Of a stretch of DNA of 64,000 bases, positions 53,645-63,947 are shown piece by piece. Numbering within the stretch: position 1 is the first letter of the stretch; every line of letters begins with the position of its first letter. Below the pieces are notes generated by a model. The model did not search any database. It had not been told where the DNA came from and worked only from the letters and a program-made list of their open reading frames with translations. The position numbers and the translations under genes were made by a program. The stretch comes from Enhygromyxa salina (lineage in GTDB: Bacteria; Myxococcota_A; Polyangia; Nannocystales; Nannocystaceae), in NCBI RefSeq assembly GCF_002994635.1, contig NZ_PVNL01000097.1, positions 61,337 to 125,336 of the forward strand. Reading direction: 5' to 3'.

Positions 53645-55618
53645 ATGCTCGACGTCGCTCGTCACGCTCAGGTCCAGTTCAGCTTGGGGCTCCTGGCACT
53701 GCTCGTGTGCCTGACCGCGCTCGCCTGGCGCAACGTGTTTGGGCGGCCGCCTGCGCCCGATCTCGTGATCCCGGCGTGGTTGAAGGGGCGCACGATCCCA
53801 GCCACGTGGCGCACGCACGGGCGCAAGCTGCTCGACGGTGGCCTGGCCGTGCTCGCGCTGGTGCTCGCGCTGTTCACGATGACGGCAGGCCGGATCGACG
53901 GGAGCGGCCTCGACCGCGAGCGGGTGTTCCACGAGGTCGTCCAGGCCAAGTACCACGCCGAGCTCGGCTGGGATCGGCTCTACGCCTGCGCGTGGGCGGC
54001 CGACCACGACGCCGAGCGGGCGTTCACCTGGGTCGAGAAGGCGCGCGCGCTCGAGCTTGGACCCGCGCCCGCGCTCGAGGCCCGGCCCGAGCTCGACACC
54101 AAGCTCGCGTTCCAGCCCAAGGACGGCAAGCTGCGCAAGATCACCGTCAGGCCCGAGGTCCCCCTCGAGGTCAAGCGCCCGCCCGCCGACGTCGGCGGCA
54201 AGCTGCTGCCCACGCGCGCGCTCGCGGTCGCGGCCGAGTGTGAGTCGCGCTTCACCGAGGGCCGCTGGACCGAGCTGGGAGCCGACGTGGCCAAGGCCGC
54301 GGCGATGTGGCCCGAGGACGGGTTCGAGGGCCGCAACAAAGACGCGCGCTCGTTCAAGCTGGCGCCCGTGTTCGAGAGCTACGGTAGCACCGCGACCCCG
54401 GCTCGGCTGGCTCGCCTGCGCCTGTGGTTCTCGGTCGTCCCGATCTCGGCCGGCAGCTTGTTCGTGCTCTCGCTGCTCGGCGGGCTGCTGACCGTGGGCG
54501 CGCTGGTGCTGGTCGGGCGCGCGTACGGCCTGCGGGCCGCTGCGTTGGTTGGGATCGTCTGCTTCGCGGAGCTGGCCGTCAGCCCGGTAGCGAGCGGAGC
54601 GGGGATCGCCGCCACGCTGGCGCTGGCGACCGTGCTCGCAGGCTTCGCCGCCGCCGAGCTCGACCGCTGGGCGCTCGCGGGTGGGCTACTCGCGTTCGCC
54701 AGCGTGGAGCTCGTGTGGCCGAGCTTGGTCGTGCTCGCGCTGCTGGCCACGTTCGGCGTCGACTGGCTCGGCGGTCGCCCACGCAAGCCCCAGCTGGTTC
54801 GGTTTGCGATCGGCGCGGCCGCGACCGCGGCGGTGCTGATGCTGCTCAGCGCCACGCTCCCCGGCGGGTTTGGCAACTGGTCGGCGTGGGCTGACCGCGT
54901 GGCCGTGGACCGCTACGCCGACGGCTCGCGGCAGGTCGGCCTGCGCTGGTTGTTTGTCCCCGACGGCAGCTGGCTCGGCGGCGACAAGGCGATCGGGTAC
55001 CCAGAGAAGGCCCAGCGGCTCGCCGACCGCCACGCCTGGATCCTGCTGTGCGGCGTGCTGCTGTTGGTGCCCTCGCTGCTGGCGGTGCGCCGCCTGCCGC
55101 CGCTCGCGTTCGCGGCGATCGCTGGGGTCACCGCGACCTTCGCAATGTTCTCGACCGACGCCAGCGCGTGGGGGATCGCCCTGCCGATGCTGGCGCTCGC
55201 CGCCGCCGCGATCGCCAAGCATCACCCGCCCTCGGAGCTGCTCGTGGGCCGACCCACGACGGTGCTGGTCGCCGGCTGCCTCGCGCTGTGCGTGGGCATG
55301 CATGGGATCTTCCGGGTCCAGCCGTTCGAGCCGTGGCTGTTCAACATGGTCTATTCGCACCTGTTGACCACGCTGATGCTGGGACTCGGCGTCGCGCTGT
55401 TGCTGTTGCCAGGCTTGCGCGAGCACGGTGATCCGCCCGGGGCACCCGCGTCGATCCCCGTGCTGGCTACGGAAGCCCAGGCCGCGGATCCGAGCGCTGA
55501 GCTCACCCCCGAACAGGCCGCCGAGAAAGCCGCCTTTGACGCCGCCTCTGCGGACACCGTGAAGATCAAAGATGAGCCCCACCCCGGGCGCGACGATCAA
55601 CCAGGAGCCGCGTCATGA
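53645..55618 (+). CDS. Polytopic membrane protein, GT-C-like, first of a tandem pair
   Basis: This 657-residue membrane protein has around 10-12 hydrophobic helices. The segment VFHEVVQAKYHAELGWDRLYAC after the second helix resembles VIGAKYFSELGYFRIYEC in the next gene, so the two are paralogues. This loop, placed after an N-terminal membrane helix and carrying acidic residues, recalls GT-C glycosyltransferases that use lipid-linked sugars; no catalytic residue can be fixed. The C-terminal 60 residues are soluble and Ala/Glu-rich. Its stop overlaps the next start (ATGA), so both proteins are made together. Confidence 0.6.
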   Translation: MLDVARHAQVQFSLGLLALLVCLTALAWRNVFGRPPAPDLVIPAWLKGRTIPATWRTHGRKLLDGGLAVLALVLALFTMTAGRIDGSGLDRERVFHEVVQAKYHAELGWDRLYACAWAADHDAERAFTWVEKARALELGPAPALEARPELDTKLAFQPKDGKLRKITVRPEVPLEVKRPPADVGGKLLPTRALAVAAECESRFTEGRWTELGADVAKAAAMWPEDGFEGRNKDARSFKLAPVFESYGSTATPARLARLRLWFSVVPISAGSLFVLSLLGGLLTVGALVLVGRAYGLRAAALVGIVCFAELAVSPVASGAGIAATLALATVLAGFAAAELDRWALAGGLLAFASVELVWPSLVVLALLATFGVDWLGGRPRKPQLVRFAIGAAATAAVLMLLSATLPGGFGNWSAWADRVAVDRYADGSRQVGLRWLFVPDGSWLGGDKAIGYPEKAQRLADRHAWILLCGVLLLVPSLLAVRRLPPLAFAAIAGVTATFAMFSTDASAWGIALPMLALAAAAIAKHHPPSELLVGRPTTVLVAGCLALCVGMHGIFRVQPFEPWLFNMVYSHLLTTLMLGLGVALLLLPGLREHGDPPGAPASIPVLATEAQAADPSAELTPEQAAEKAAFDAASADTVKIKDEPHPGRDDQPGAAS

Positions 55619-57321
55619 TCGCCCCGCCCGAGCTCATCACCCAGGATCCAACCCTGCGCGAGCAGCTGTGGTTTTACCTGACGTCGCGGACCGAGACCTC
55701 CGAGATGCAGTTTGCGTTCGCCGTCACGGCGATCGCGGTCCTGCTCGCGGCGGTCGCGTGGCGGACCTTGCAGCTGCACCGCCGCAAGACCACGGACCCC
55801 GGCACGCCCAGCAAGTGGCTGCGCTGGGGCGATCGCATGATCAGCGCCGCGCTGCTGATCGCCGCGCTGGGGTCCGCCACCCAGTATTTCTACGGCTCGC
55901 GCAACGGCGACAACTGGCTGCACCGCTGGGATCTGTACCACCAGGTCATCGGCGCCAAGTACTTCTCGGAGCTCGGCTACTTCCGCATCTACGAGTGCAC
56001 CTGGGAGATCGACGCCTCGCATCAACGCCACTTTCGGCGGGTGTCCAAGATGCGTGACATCGAGACCCTGAAGGTCCTGCCCACGGCCGAGGCGGTCGGG
56101 GAAATGGACTGCGAGGATCTGTTCGCCGACGAGGCGCGGCTCGAGCAATTCGCCAAGGACATCGACGACATCCACGAGCTCGGCGGCGCCGGCATGTGGA
56201 ACAAGCTGTTCGGCGACAAGGGCTTCAACGGCACCCCCTTCCACGCGTGGATCTTGTCCAAGCTCACCGCCCAGGTCGACATCGTCCAGCGCGAGCTCGT
56301 GTGGCTCGGGCTGCTCGACGTGTTCTTGATGATGTTCGCGTTTGGCTGCGTCGCGTGGGCGTGGGACGTGAAGACCGCGGCGATCGCGATATTGTTCTTC
56401 TGCGCGAACTTTCCCAATCGCTACATTCACATGGGCGGGTCGATCTTGCGCTTCGACTATATTGCGATGTTGATCATCGCGCTCGCGCTCATGAAGAAGG
56501 ACAAATTTGCGATCGCGGGCGCGTGCGTGGCCTGGGCGACGGCCGAGCGGGTGTTCCCGGCCGTGTTCGCGGTCGGGCTGGGGTTCAAGGCGGGCGTCGA
56601 GCTGCTCGCCACCCGCACGCTGCGCCGCGAGTACCTGAAGTTTGGCCTGGGCTTCGTGTTCGGCCTGCTGGTCCTGTTTGGGCTGAGCCTGACCATGAGC
56701 GACAGCATCGGCGGCGGCGTGGACAACTGGCGTGACTGGTGGGCCAACATGAAGGTCCACACCGAGCACACCCGCGGGTTCCGGGTCGGCTTCAAGCACA
56801 TGTTCATGATGGACGGCAACGTGACCGAGCGGCACCGGTTCATGGGCTGGGCCAAGAAGACCGCGTCGTTTCATACCCGCGATCACTACTATCTGTTGAC
56901 CATGGCCGCGCTGTTTGGCCCGCTGCTGCTCGCGGTCCGCAAGCTCGACGCGGTCACCTTCGCGGCGCTGTTCTGCGCGGCCGGGTTCTTCACCCTGACG
57001 ATCGCGACCCGCTACTACTACTCGGTGATGGTGCTGTTCATCCTCGTCGACCGCAAGCTGTTCGAGGATCGCAAGCAGATGCTGCTCACCGCGCTGTTGT
57101 GCCTGACGGCCGCGTTCTTGACCAAGACCGCCGCCGCGACCTCGAGCGTCCCGTACCACTACAACACGGCCTCGAGCGCCGCGTTCGCGGGGTACTTCGT
57201 GATCCTCGGGGCGCTGTTGTGGATCGATCCGTGGCTGCGAGATCGGTTCATCGTCGCTGGCGCCGACGTGGCCGAGGAGCCGGCGGCGACGGCTCCCGCT
57301 GCCGACCCGCCGCCGTCCTGA
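55615..57321 (+). CDS. Polytopic membrane protein, GT-C-like, second of a tandem pair
   Basis: This 568-residue membrane protein has about 10 hydrophobic helices and the loop HRWDLYHQVIGAKYFSELGY shared with the upstream gene. It lacks the paralogue's long C-terminal tail but has a longer first extracytoplasmic loop (with HRWD and later FNGTPFHAW). A role in glycan or lipid assembly is only inferred from the fold resemblance. It ends 7 nt before the convergent GDGDG lipoprotein gene. Confidence 0.6.
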   Translation: MIAPPELITQDPTLREQLWFYLTSRTETSEMQFAFAVTAIAVLLAAVAWRTLQLHRRKTTDPGTPSKWLRWGDRMISAALLIAALGSATQYFYGSRNGDNWLHRWDLYHQVIGAKYFSELGYFRIYECTWEIDASHQRHFRRVSKMRDIETLKVLPTAEAVGEMDCEDLFADEARLEQFAKDIDDIHELGGAGMWNKLFGDKGFNGTPFHAWILSKLTAQVDIVQRELVWLGLLDVFLMMFAFGCVAWAWDVKTAAIAILFFCANFPNRYIHMGGSILRFDYIAMLIIALALMKKDKFAIAGACVAWATAERVFPAVFAVGLGFKAGVELLATRTLRREYLKFGLGFVFGLLVLFGLSLTMSDSIGGGVDNWRDWWANMKVHTEHTRGFRVGFKHMFMMDGNVTERHRFMGWAKKTASFHTRDHYYLLTMAALFGPLLLAVRKLDAVTFAALFCAAGFFTLTIATRYYYSVMVLFILVDRKLFEDRKQMLLTALLCLTAAFLTKTAAATSSVPYHYNTASSAAFAGYFVILGALLWIDPWLRDRFIVAGADVAEEPAATAPAADPPPS

Positions 57322-57328
57322 GCGAGCG

Positions 57329-59047
<1,719 letters not shown>

Positions 59048-59077
59048 GTGACCGCGACCCTACTGCGCGCGCGGCGG

Positions 59078-59329
59078 TCAGTGCAATTCGGGATCGCCGT
59101 CGTCGTCGCCGAGCGAGCGGACCAGGTGGAAGCTTGGCGGCGCGGGGGCGGTGCTGGTCTGCTTGTCGATCTCGCCGATCGCGAGGCCAAGGATGTCGCG
59201 GAGCTCCCGCGCGATGCCATCTTGGACGCGGACCGTGGTCCCGCCAACGGAGATGTGGACGGCGCCACAGCTGCAGCGGTCGATGCGACAGTTGGACGTG
59301 CGGGCGATTGTGGTGGCGATGTGTTTCAA
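59078..59329 (-). CDS. Small conserved-type protein with a CSCGAVH motif
   Basis: This 83-residue protein begins MKHIATTIARTSNCRIDRCSCG and continues AVHISVGGTTVRV and then a helix RELRDILGLAIGEI. A cysteine cluster (C-x4-C-x-C) followed by a short beta pair recalls a small myxobacterial protein type, but I cannot name a family. The start ATG is convincing; no ribosome site was checked beyond appearance. It lies between the GDGDG lipoprotein and the small Cys lipoprotein, all on the minus strand. Confidence 0.5.
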   Translation of the reverse strand: MKHIATTIARTSNCRIDRCSCGAVHISVGGTTVRVQDGIARELRDILGLAIGEIDKQTSTAPAPPSFHLVRSLGDDDGDPELH

Positions 59330-59397
59330 GCGGCCTCGAGGGTGACGCTACCCGCTGGCCGCGAGGATGGCTAGCGGACGGGGAGGATCGCTGCTGA

Positions 59398-59703
59398 TCA
59401 CTCCAGTGGATGGCAGCGATTGTCGCGACCGCAGACCTCGAGCAGATCATTGCAGCATTCTCGACCGCCGTGGCAGGTGGAGAAGCCTCGCTTGCAGCGC
59501 CGTCGGATGACCTCTCGCTGGGTCGGGGGCGGAGGACCCGGATCCTCCGCGGCGTCGGTGCTGTTGACGGCGGGCGGGGCGACGGGCGGCGGTGCGGGTG
59601 GCTCGACACGAGCGGGCGCGGGGACTGGCTCGGGCGTCGGCGGACTCGGGCACCCGAGCAACATCAGCGCGAACAGGCCGAGCGCGAGCCGGGCTTCACG
59701 CAT
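59398..59703 (-). CDS. Small cysteine-rich lipoprotein
   Basis: This 101-residue protein starts MREARLALGLFALML with lipobox MLLGC, then a proline-rich linker (TPEPVPAPARVEPPAPPP) and a C-terminal domain with six cysteines (RRRCKRGFSTCHGGRECCND and CGRDNRCHPLE). The pattern suggests a small disulfide-bonded outer-membrane lipoprotein. Its ATG lies inside the end of the radical SAM gene (8-nt overlap ATGCGTGA), so it is translationally coupled to it. Confidence 0.65.
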   Translation of the reverse strand: MREARLALGLFALMLLGCPSPPTPEPVPAPARVEPPAPPPVAPPAVNSTDAAEDPGPPPPTQREVIRRRCKRGFSTCHGGRECCNDLLEVCGRDNRCHPLE

Positions 59704-61216
59704 GGCCGAGGTGTCGTCGCTGGCGATCGGGCAGCTGGGTGGGCTGGGCCTGGGCGGCCTGCTCGGCCCGCTGCAGCTGCCGCGCGAGCCGGGGCGCGCG
59801 TCGGTTGTTGCTGACAAAGTCGGCCTCGATCAGCTCGCACACCAGATCGTGCGGCTCGCTGCGAATCTCGATCAGATGCTGCGCCAGGTAGCGGGCGCGG
59901 TTCTCGAGTGACATCGAGTGGACGCGGCCCGCCGTTGCGAACAGCCAGTCCGCGAACGCCAAGGTTCGCTCGTACGGGGAGCCGCCGCTCCATAGCAGCC
60001 GCATACCCTTGGCTAGATCGCCGCGGTTCCAGAAGCTGTCCCAGACCTGGGCGAAGCGGCGCAGTCGCTGCATCGTCGCAAAGTCGATCGCGTGGCTCTG
60101 CAGGATCCCGTAGGGCGGGCGCGGCTCGAACAGCATCCCGAATTGCTCGGCGTGGCGGGAGATCGGCGTGCCGCGCAGCCGCTTGAGCAGCCCGACCTGC
60201 ACCTCTTGGACGTCGGCGGCGACCAGCTGATCGAGCCCGCGACCGAAGCTGTCGGCCGTCTCACCGGGGAGGCCGATGATTAGATCCGTGTGCAGGTGCA
60301 CGCCCGTGCGCTCGCGCAGGAACGCCAGGTTGTCGAACATGCGCGCCACATTCTGGCGCCGCGAGATCCGCTTGCCGACCTCGTCGTCCAGGGTCTGCAC
60401 GCCGACCTCGAACTGCAGGCTGCCCGCCGGGAACGCCGCGATCAGCTCGCGCAGGCCGTCGGGCAGGCGATCGGGGACCATCTCGAAGTGCAGGAACAGG
60501 CCCGGCCGGACGCGCGCCAGAAAGAACTCGAGGATCGCCGCGCTGCGCTCGAGGTCGAGGTTGAAGGTGCGATCGACGAATTTGAACTGACGGGCGCCGC
60601 GGTGGATCAGCTGATCGAAGGCCGCGAGCAGGGCCGGCAGCGGGAACGCGCGCACGCGCTTGTCGAGCGAGGACAGGCAGAACTCGCAGCGGTACGGGCA
60701 GCCGCGCGAGGCTTCGACGTAGAGGACACGGTCGCGCAGATCGTGATCGTCGTAGAGCGCGTAGGGCAGCTCGAGCTCGGCCAGGTCGGGGAGTCCGCCA
60801 TCGATCACCCGGGTCAGCGGGTGTTGGCCGGCGTTCAGGCGCGTGCACAGCTGCGCGAAGGCCAGCTCGCCCTCGCCCTTGATCACGTAGTCGACCTCGG
60901 CGAGCCATGGTTGGTCGTCGATCTCGTGGCTGACCTCGGGCCCGCCGACCACCAGCGTCAGGCCTGGCGCGAGCCGCCGGAGCAGCTCGACCAGCTGTCG
61001 GGTTGGCTCGACATTCCAGATGTAAACGCCCAGCCCAACGATGCTGGGGTTGGTGGCGAGGATCGCCTCGGCGACGTCGAGCGGGCGCTCGTTGATCGTG
61101 AACTCGAGCAGCCGCGTGCGCTCGCGCAGCGGGCCCATGTTCGCGAGCAGATAGCGCAAGCCGAAGGCTGCGTGTGGGTACTTGGCGTTGAGCGTCGCCA
61201 ATGTGATCGTCGACAC
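59696..61216 (-). CDS. B12-binding-domain radical SAM protein
   Basis: This 506-residue protein starts at GTG. The N-terminal half is a cobalamin-binding-like Rossmann domain (STITLATLNAKYPHAAFGLR, then PSIVGLGVYIWNV and LVVGGPEVSHE). The radical SAM core has CPYRCEFC near residues 171-178, a CxxxCxxC cluster, followed by FKFVDRTFNLDLERSAAIL and LHFEMVPDRLPDGL. The C-terminal part resembles DUF4080. Such enzymes act in methylation or modification of unknown substrates. It is divergent from the cysteine-rich lipoprotein at 61296, with 79 nt between starts, and coupled to the small lipoprotein gene downstream. Confidence 0.8.
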   Translation of the reverse strand: MSTITLATLNAKYPHAAFGLRYLLANMGPLRERTRLLEFTINERPLDVAEAILATNPSIVGLGVYIWNVEPTRQLVELLRRLAPGLTLVVGGPEVSHEIDDQPWLAEVDYVIKGEGELAFAQLCTRLNAGQHPLTRVIDGGLPDLAELELPYALYDDHDLRDRVLYVEASRGCPYRCEFCLSSLDKRVRAFPLPALLAAFDQLIHRGARQFKFVDRTFNLDLERSAAILEFFLARVRPGLFLHFEMVPDRLPDGLRELIAAFPAGSLQFEVGVQTLDDEVGKRISRRQNVARMFDNLAFLRERTGVHLHTDLIIGLPGETADSFGRGLDQLVAADVQEVQVGLLKRLRGTPISRHAEQFGMLFEPRPPYGILQSHAIDFATMQRLRRFAQVWDSFWNRGDLAKGMRLLWSGGSPYERTLAFADWLFATAGRVHSMSLENRARYLAQHLIEIRSEPHDLVCELIEADFVSNNRRAPRLARQLQRAEQAAQAQPTQLPDRQRRHLGHA

Positions 61217-61295
61217 GGGCCGGCACCATAGCAGCCCACACCGCCGGGCGCCTTGTCGCTGGACGCCGGCCCCGCGCTTGGCGATTATCCCGGGC

Positions 61296-62603
61296 ATGAC
61301 GAGCAAGCTTGGACTTACGACGCTGACCGTGACCGTTGCTCTGACGGGGGTGACCTCGCTCGCGTGCACCCCGGAGGAGCCCAGCCCCTTCACCATGACC
61401 AAGGGTGACGGGACCGACGGCGACGGCGACGGGGATCCAGGCGACGGCGACGGGGACGGCAACCCCAACTGTGGAGACGGGGTGGTGCAGGTGGGCGAGG
61501 AGTGCGACCTTGGCTCGCAGAACGGCGAGTCGAGTCAGTGCACCCCGACCTGTCACATCGCGTCGTGCGGCGACGGGTTCGTGTACGAAGGCTTCGAGGA
61601 GTGCGATGACGCGAACGGCACCAACACCGACGACTGCCTGACCGGCTGCAAGCTGGCCAGCTGTGGCGACGGCTTCGTGCAAGAGGGTGTCGAGGTCTGC
61701 GACGACGGCAACCAGGACGACTCGGACGGCTGCAACGCGATGTGCCTGCCCGGCTCGTGCAGCGACGGGATCGTGCAGGAGGGCGAGCAGTGTGACGACG
61801 GCAACACCGACACCAGCGACGGGTGCCCCGCCTGTCAGCTCGCGTTCTGCGGCGACGGCTACGTGCAGAACGGCGTCGAGGCCTGCGACGACGGCAACAT
61901 GAGCAGCGCCGACGGCTGCACCGCGATGTGCGAGCACGCCCAGTGTGGTGACGGGCTGCTGTGGGAGGGCATGGAGGAGTGCGACGACGGCAACGACGTC
62001 AACGGCGACACCTGCACCCTGGCCTGCACCACCGCGTTTTGCGGTGACGGGGTCAAGCAGGTCGGCGTGGAAGAGTGCGACGACGGCAACGACGTCGAAG
62101 ACGACTTTTGCACGAACGACTGTATTTCGCTGCTGTACTTCGTCGAGGGGCCGCAGACGAACGTGGACGAGGGGGATCTCGGCGGGTGGGAGGAGTGCTG
62201 GAGCGGGCTGTACGGGACCACGTATCCGAGCCTGAGCGGGACGATTCTTGGGCAGCAGTGTACGGGGAGCAAGCTGTTGGTTGGTTGTCGGCCGGTCAAC
62301 TCCGCGACGTTTACGCTGCTGGCGATGGGGGATCGGGAGGATGTGTTGTTTGATACTGGTACCGGGAACGTTACGCATGATGCTAATGGGGTGTCTTGGT
62401 ATTATAATGGGTCGCATTCGATGGGGTTTGCGGACCTGGGGACGGGGGTGCAGCGGAACTCTTGTGATACTGCGAATGCTAGCCCGACGCTGCGGATGTG
62501 CTGGCATACTGGGGGGGATCAGATTACTAGTGGGTATCGGTGTGGGAGTACGTTCTTGAATGGGAACAATCAGTGGGAGCGCGTGATCATGCACGCGGAC
62601 TGA
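61296..62603 (+). CDS. Lipoprotein with seven myxobacterial cysteine-rich repeats
   Basis: This 435-residue protein has a signal peptide (LGLTTLTVTVALTGVTSLAC), a GDGDG linker, and about seven cysteine-rich repeats of the form CGDG...CDDGN...(D)GC...C, each near 40 residues, as found in myxobacterial surface proteins (DUF4215-like). The last 130 residues, after SLLYFVEGPQTNVDEGD, form a different domain ending in WERVIMHAD. The coding style changes there: from about 62200 on, codons are G- and T-ending, unlike the C-ending codons before. The stop is 5 nt before the 43-bp repeats. Likely exposed on the outer surface. Confidence 0.78.
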   Translation: MTSKLGLTTLTVTVALTGVTSLACTPEEPSPFTMTKGDGTDGDGDGDPGDGDGDGNPNCGDGVVQVGEECDLGSQNGESSQCTPTCHIASCGDGFVYEGFEECDDANGTNTDDCLTGCKLASCGDGFVQEGVEVCDDGNQDDSDGCNAMCLPGSCSDGIVQEGEQCDDGNTDTSDGCPACQLAFCGDGYVQNGVEACDDGNMSSADGCTAMCEHAQCGDGLLWEGMEECDDGNDVNGDTCTLACTTAFCGDGVKQVGVEECDDGNDVEDDFCTNDCISLLYFVEGPQTNVDEGDLGGWEECWSGLYGTTYPSLSGTILGQQCTGSKLLVGCRPVNSATFTLLAMGDREDVLFDTGTGNVTHDANGVSWYYNGSHSMGFADLGTGVQRNSCDTANASPTLRMCWHTGGDQITSGYRCGSTFLNGNNQWERVIMHAD

Positions 62604-62607
62604 GGAA

Positions 62608-62693
62608 GGCCTCCCCCCTTCCCGAAGGTCTTGCTTAAAGGTCGGCGTTTGGCCTCCTCCCTTCCCGAAGGTCTTGCTTGAAGGTCGGCGTTT
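62608..62693. repeat. Two tandem 43-bp direct repeats
   Basis: Units 62608-62650 and 62651-62693 are 43 bp each and differ at two positions by eye (C/T at position 8, A/G at position 30). Each contains GAAGGTC twice, spaced by a short TTGCTT. They lie between the lipoprotein stop and the RAYT gene. The words CCCGAAGGTC recur in the repeats upstream of RAYT, so both sets may belong to one repeat family. Confidence 0.8.
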
Positions 62694-62865
62694 TGGGGCG
62701 ACGCTTAGCGGCAATACCACTGAAAACGCCCCTGAAGTTGTCGTCAAGAAGCGCAAAATGGCCGTGATCTCGCCTCAAAATATGCCGCCACGCGCAACTC
62801 TCCACGCCCAACCAGCACTAGCCGGCGGGTCGCCATGCCCGCCCACCACCTGATCCTCGGTCCCG

Positions 62866-63831
62866 CTACGACGAGTCGGCACAGTTCGCGGCGTACCGTC
62901 GCCACATCAACCAGGTGCCGGCCGGAAACTCGACATCCGTCTCCCCCGCAAGCCACCGTGCTCGCGCGATCGCGTACGCCTCCTCGAACACCCCCTTGTT
63001 CCGCAGAGCCTCGACGCGCTTCGTCTTGTGCTTCGCCGACACCGTCGGTCGCACACCAAACAGATCCTCCGTGCCAGGCATTGACGCCCAGTGTTGGCGC
63101 ATGACGTTGCGCATCCCAAACACCTTCTTGCGCTTGGCGGCCCGCACCGCCTCGCACTCGTTCTCTTCCTCCTCAACTCGCTTAAGCACGAACTCTCGTA
63201 ATTCGCCATCACTCAACTCGCCCCGCACGGGCGGACGCACCAATCGGAGCGCTACCACGTCGGGAATGGTGCTGCGGCCACACTTTGATGGCGTTCGAGC
63301 GTCCCGACGCTTGCGCGGCTTTTTCTTTGGTTTCTTTGCTGGCTTCGGCTCCCACATCCCAAACCGGGGCTTGGGCACCAGGATCTCTTGTCCGTACTCC
63401 ATCCCAATCGTGGTGAAACCCTTCCAGTGTCGCGCCTTAGTGACGAGATCACTGGCACAGGGGTTGACCAGTGTATAGATGGCGTGCTCGAGCGTCTTCT
63501 CAGCATCCTGCGGCTCAACCAAATTGTAGCCCTTCTCGAAGTTCGTCCCCGAGATGCCACGAAGGGCGTTCAGCGCGCGTGCCATCAGCGAGTTGAGTTC
63601 CTCCATGAAATCGGGGATGCACTTTGTGTGTGCCGTCAACAACAGATGGAAGTGGTCGCTCATATAGAGGACTTCGTGGAGCGATACATTGAATTTTGAG
63701 CAAGTGTACGCAAAGACAAACCGAATCGTCTGCGTCACCTGTTCGTTTGGCACGAAGCGAAAGCTCCGATTCACGGCCCGGCACGTGATGAAGGCGGTCT
63801 GCTCCTCATGGATGATTCGCGGAGGGGTCAC
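62866..63831 (-). CDS. REP-associated tyrosine transposase (RAYT), Y1/IS200-like
   Basis: This 321-residue protein starts at GTG. The HUH motif is SDHFHLLL (His60, His62), preceded by FNVSLHEVLYM and followed by a helix MEELNSLMARALNALRG. The candidate catalytic tyrosine is Tyr119 in YTLVNPCASDLV, matching the Y..NP..A.L signature of RAYTs. After residue 160 there is a long basic linker (KPKKKPRKRRDARTP) and a C-terminal domain unlike IS200 proteins, seen in stationary RAYT genes. No left and right IS200 ends were identified. RAYTs move short palindromic REP elements; candidate palindromes lie just upstream (63948-64000). Confidence 0.8.
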   Translation of the reverse strand: MTPPRIIHEEQTAFITCRAVNRSFRFVPNEQVTQTIRFVFAYTCSKFNVSLHEVLYMSDHFHLLLTAHTKCIPDFMEELNSLMARALNALRGISGTNFEKGYNLVEPQDAEKTLEHAIYTLVNPCASDLVTKARHWKGFTTIGMEYGQEILVPKPRFGMWEPKPAKKPKKKPRKRRDARTPSKCGRSTIPDVVALRLVRPPVRGELSDGELREFVLKRVEEEENECEAVRAAKRKKVFGMRNVMRQHWASMPGTEDLFGVRPTVSAKHKTKRVEALRNKGVFEEAYAIARARWLAGETDVEFPAGTWLMWRRYAANCADSS

Positions 63832-63860
63832 GCCAGGGTTGTCGGCCCGTCGCGATGAGC

Positions 63861-63878
63861 TTTGCAGGCTCCTGCAAA
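63861..63878. promoter_or_regulatory. Perfect palindrome upstream of the RAYT start
   Basis: TTTGCAGGCTCCTGCAAA forms an 8-bp stem with a 2-nt centre, 30 nt upstream of the RAYT start. It could be an operator or a transposase-recognised hairpin. Confidence 0.5.
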
Positions 63879-63947
63879 AAACGCTGAAATAGTCTGCGTG
63901 TGCGCAAATCGCTCCGGGTGCTGTGCATCTGTATACCTGCTCGAATA

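Noticed and set aside
61480..62130. Regular repeats that could suggest a CRISPR array
   Set aside because: Spacing of about 120 nt, in frame, encoding CGDG...CDDGN repeats; it is a protein repeat.
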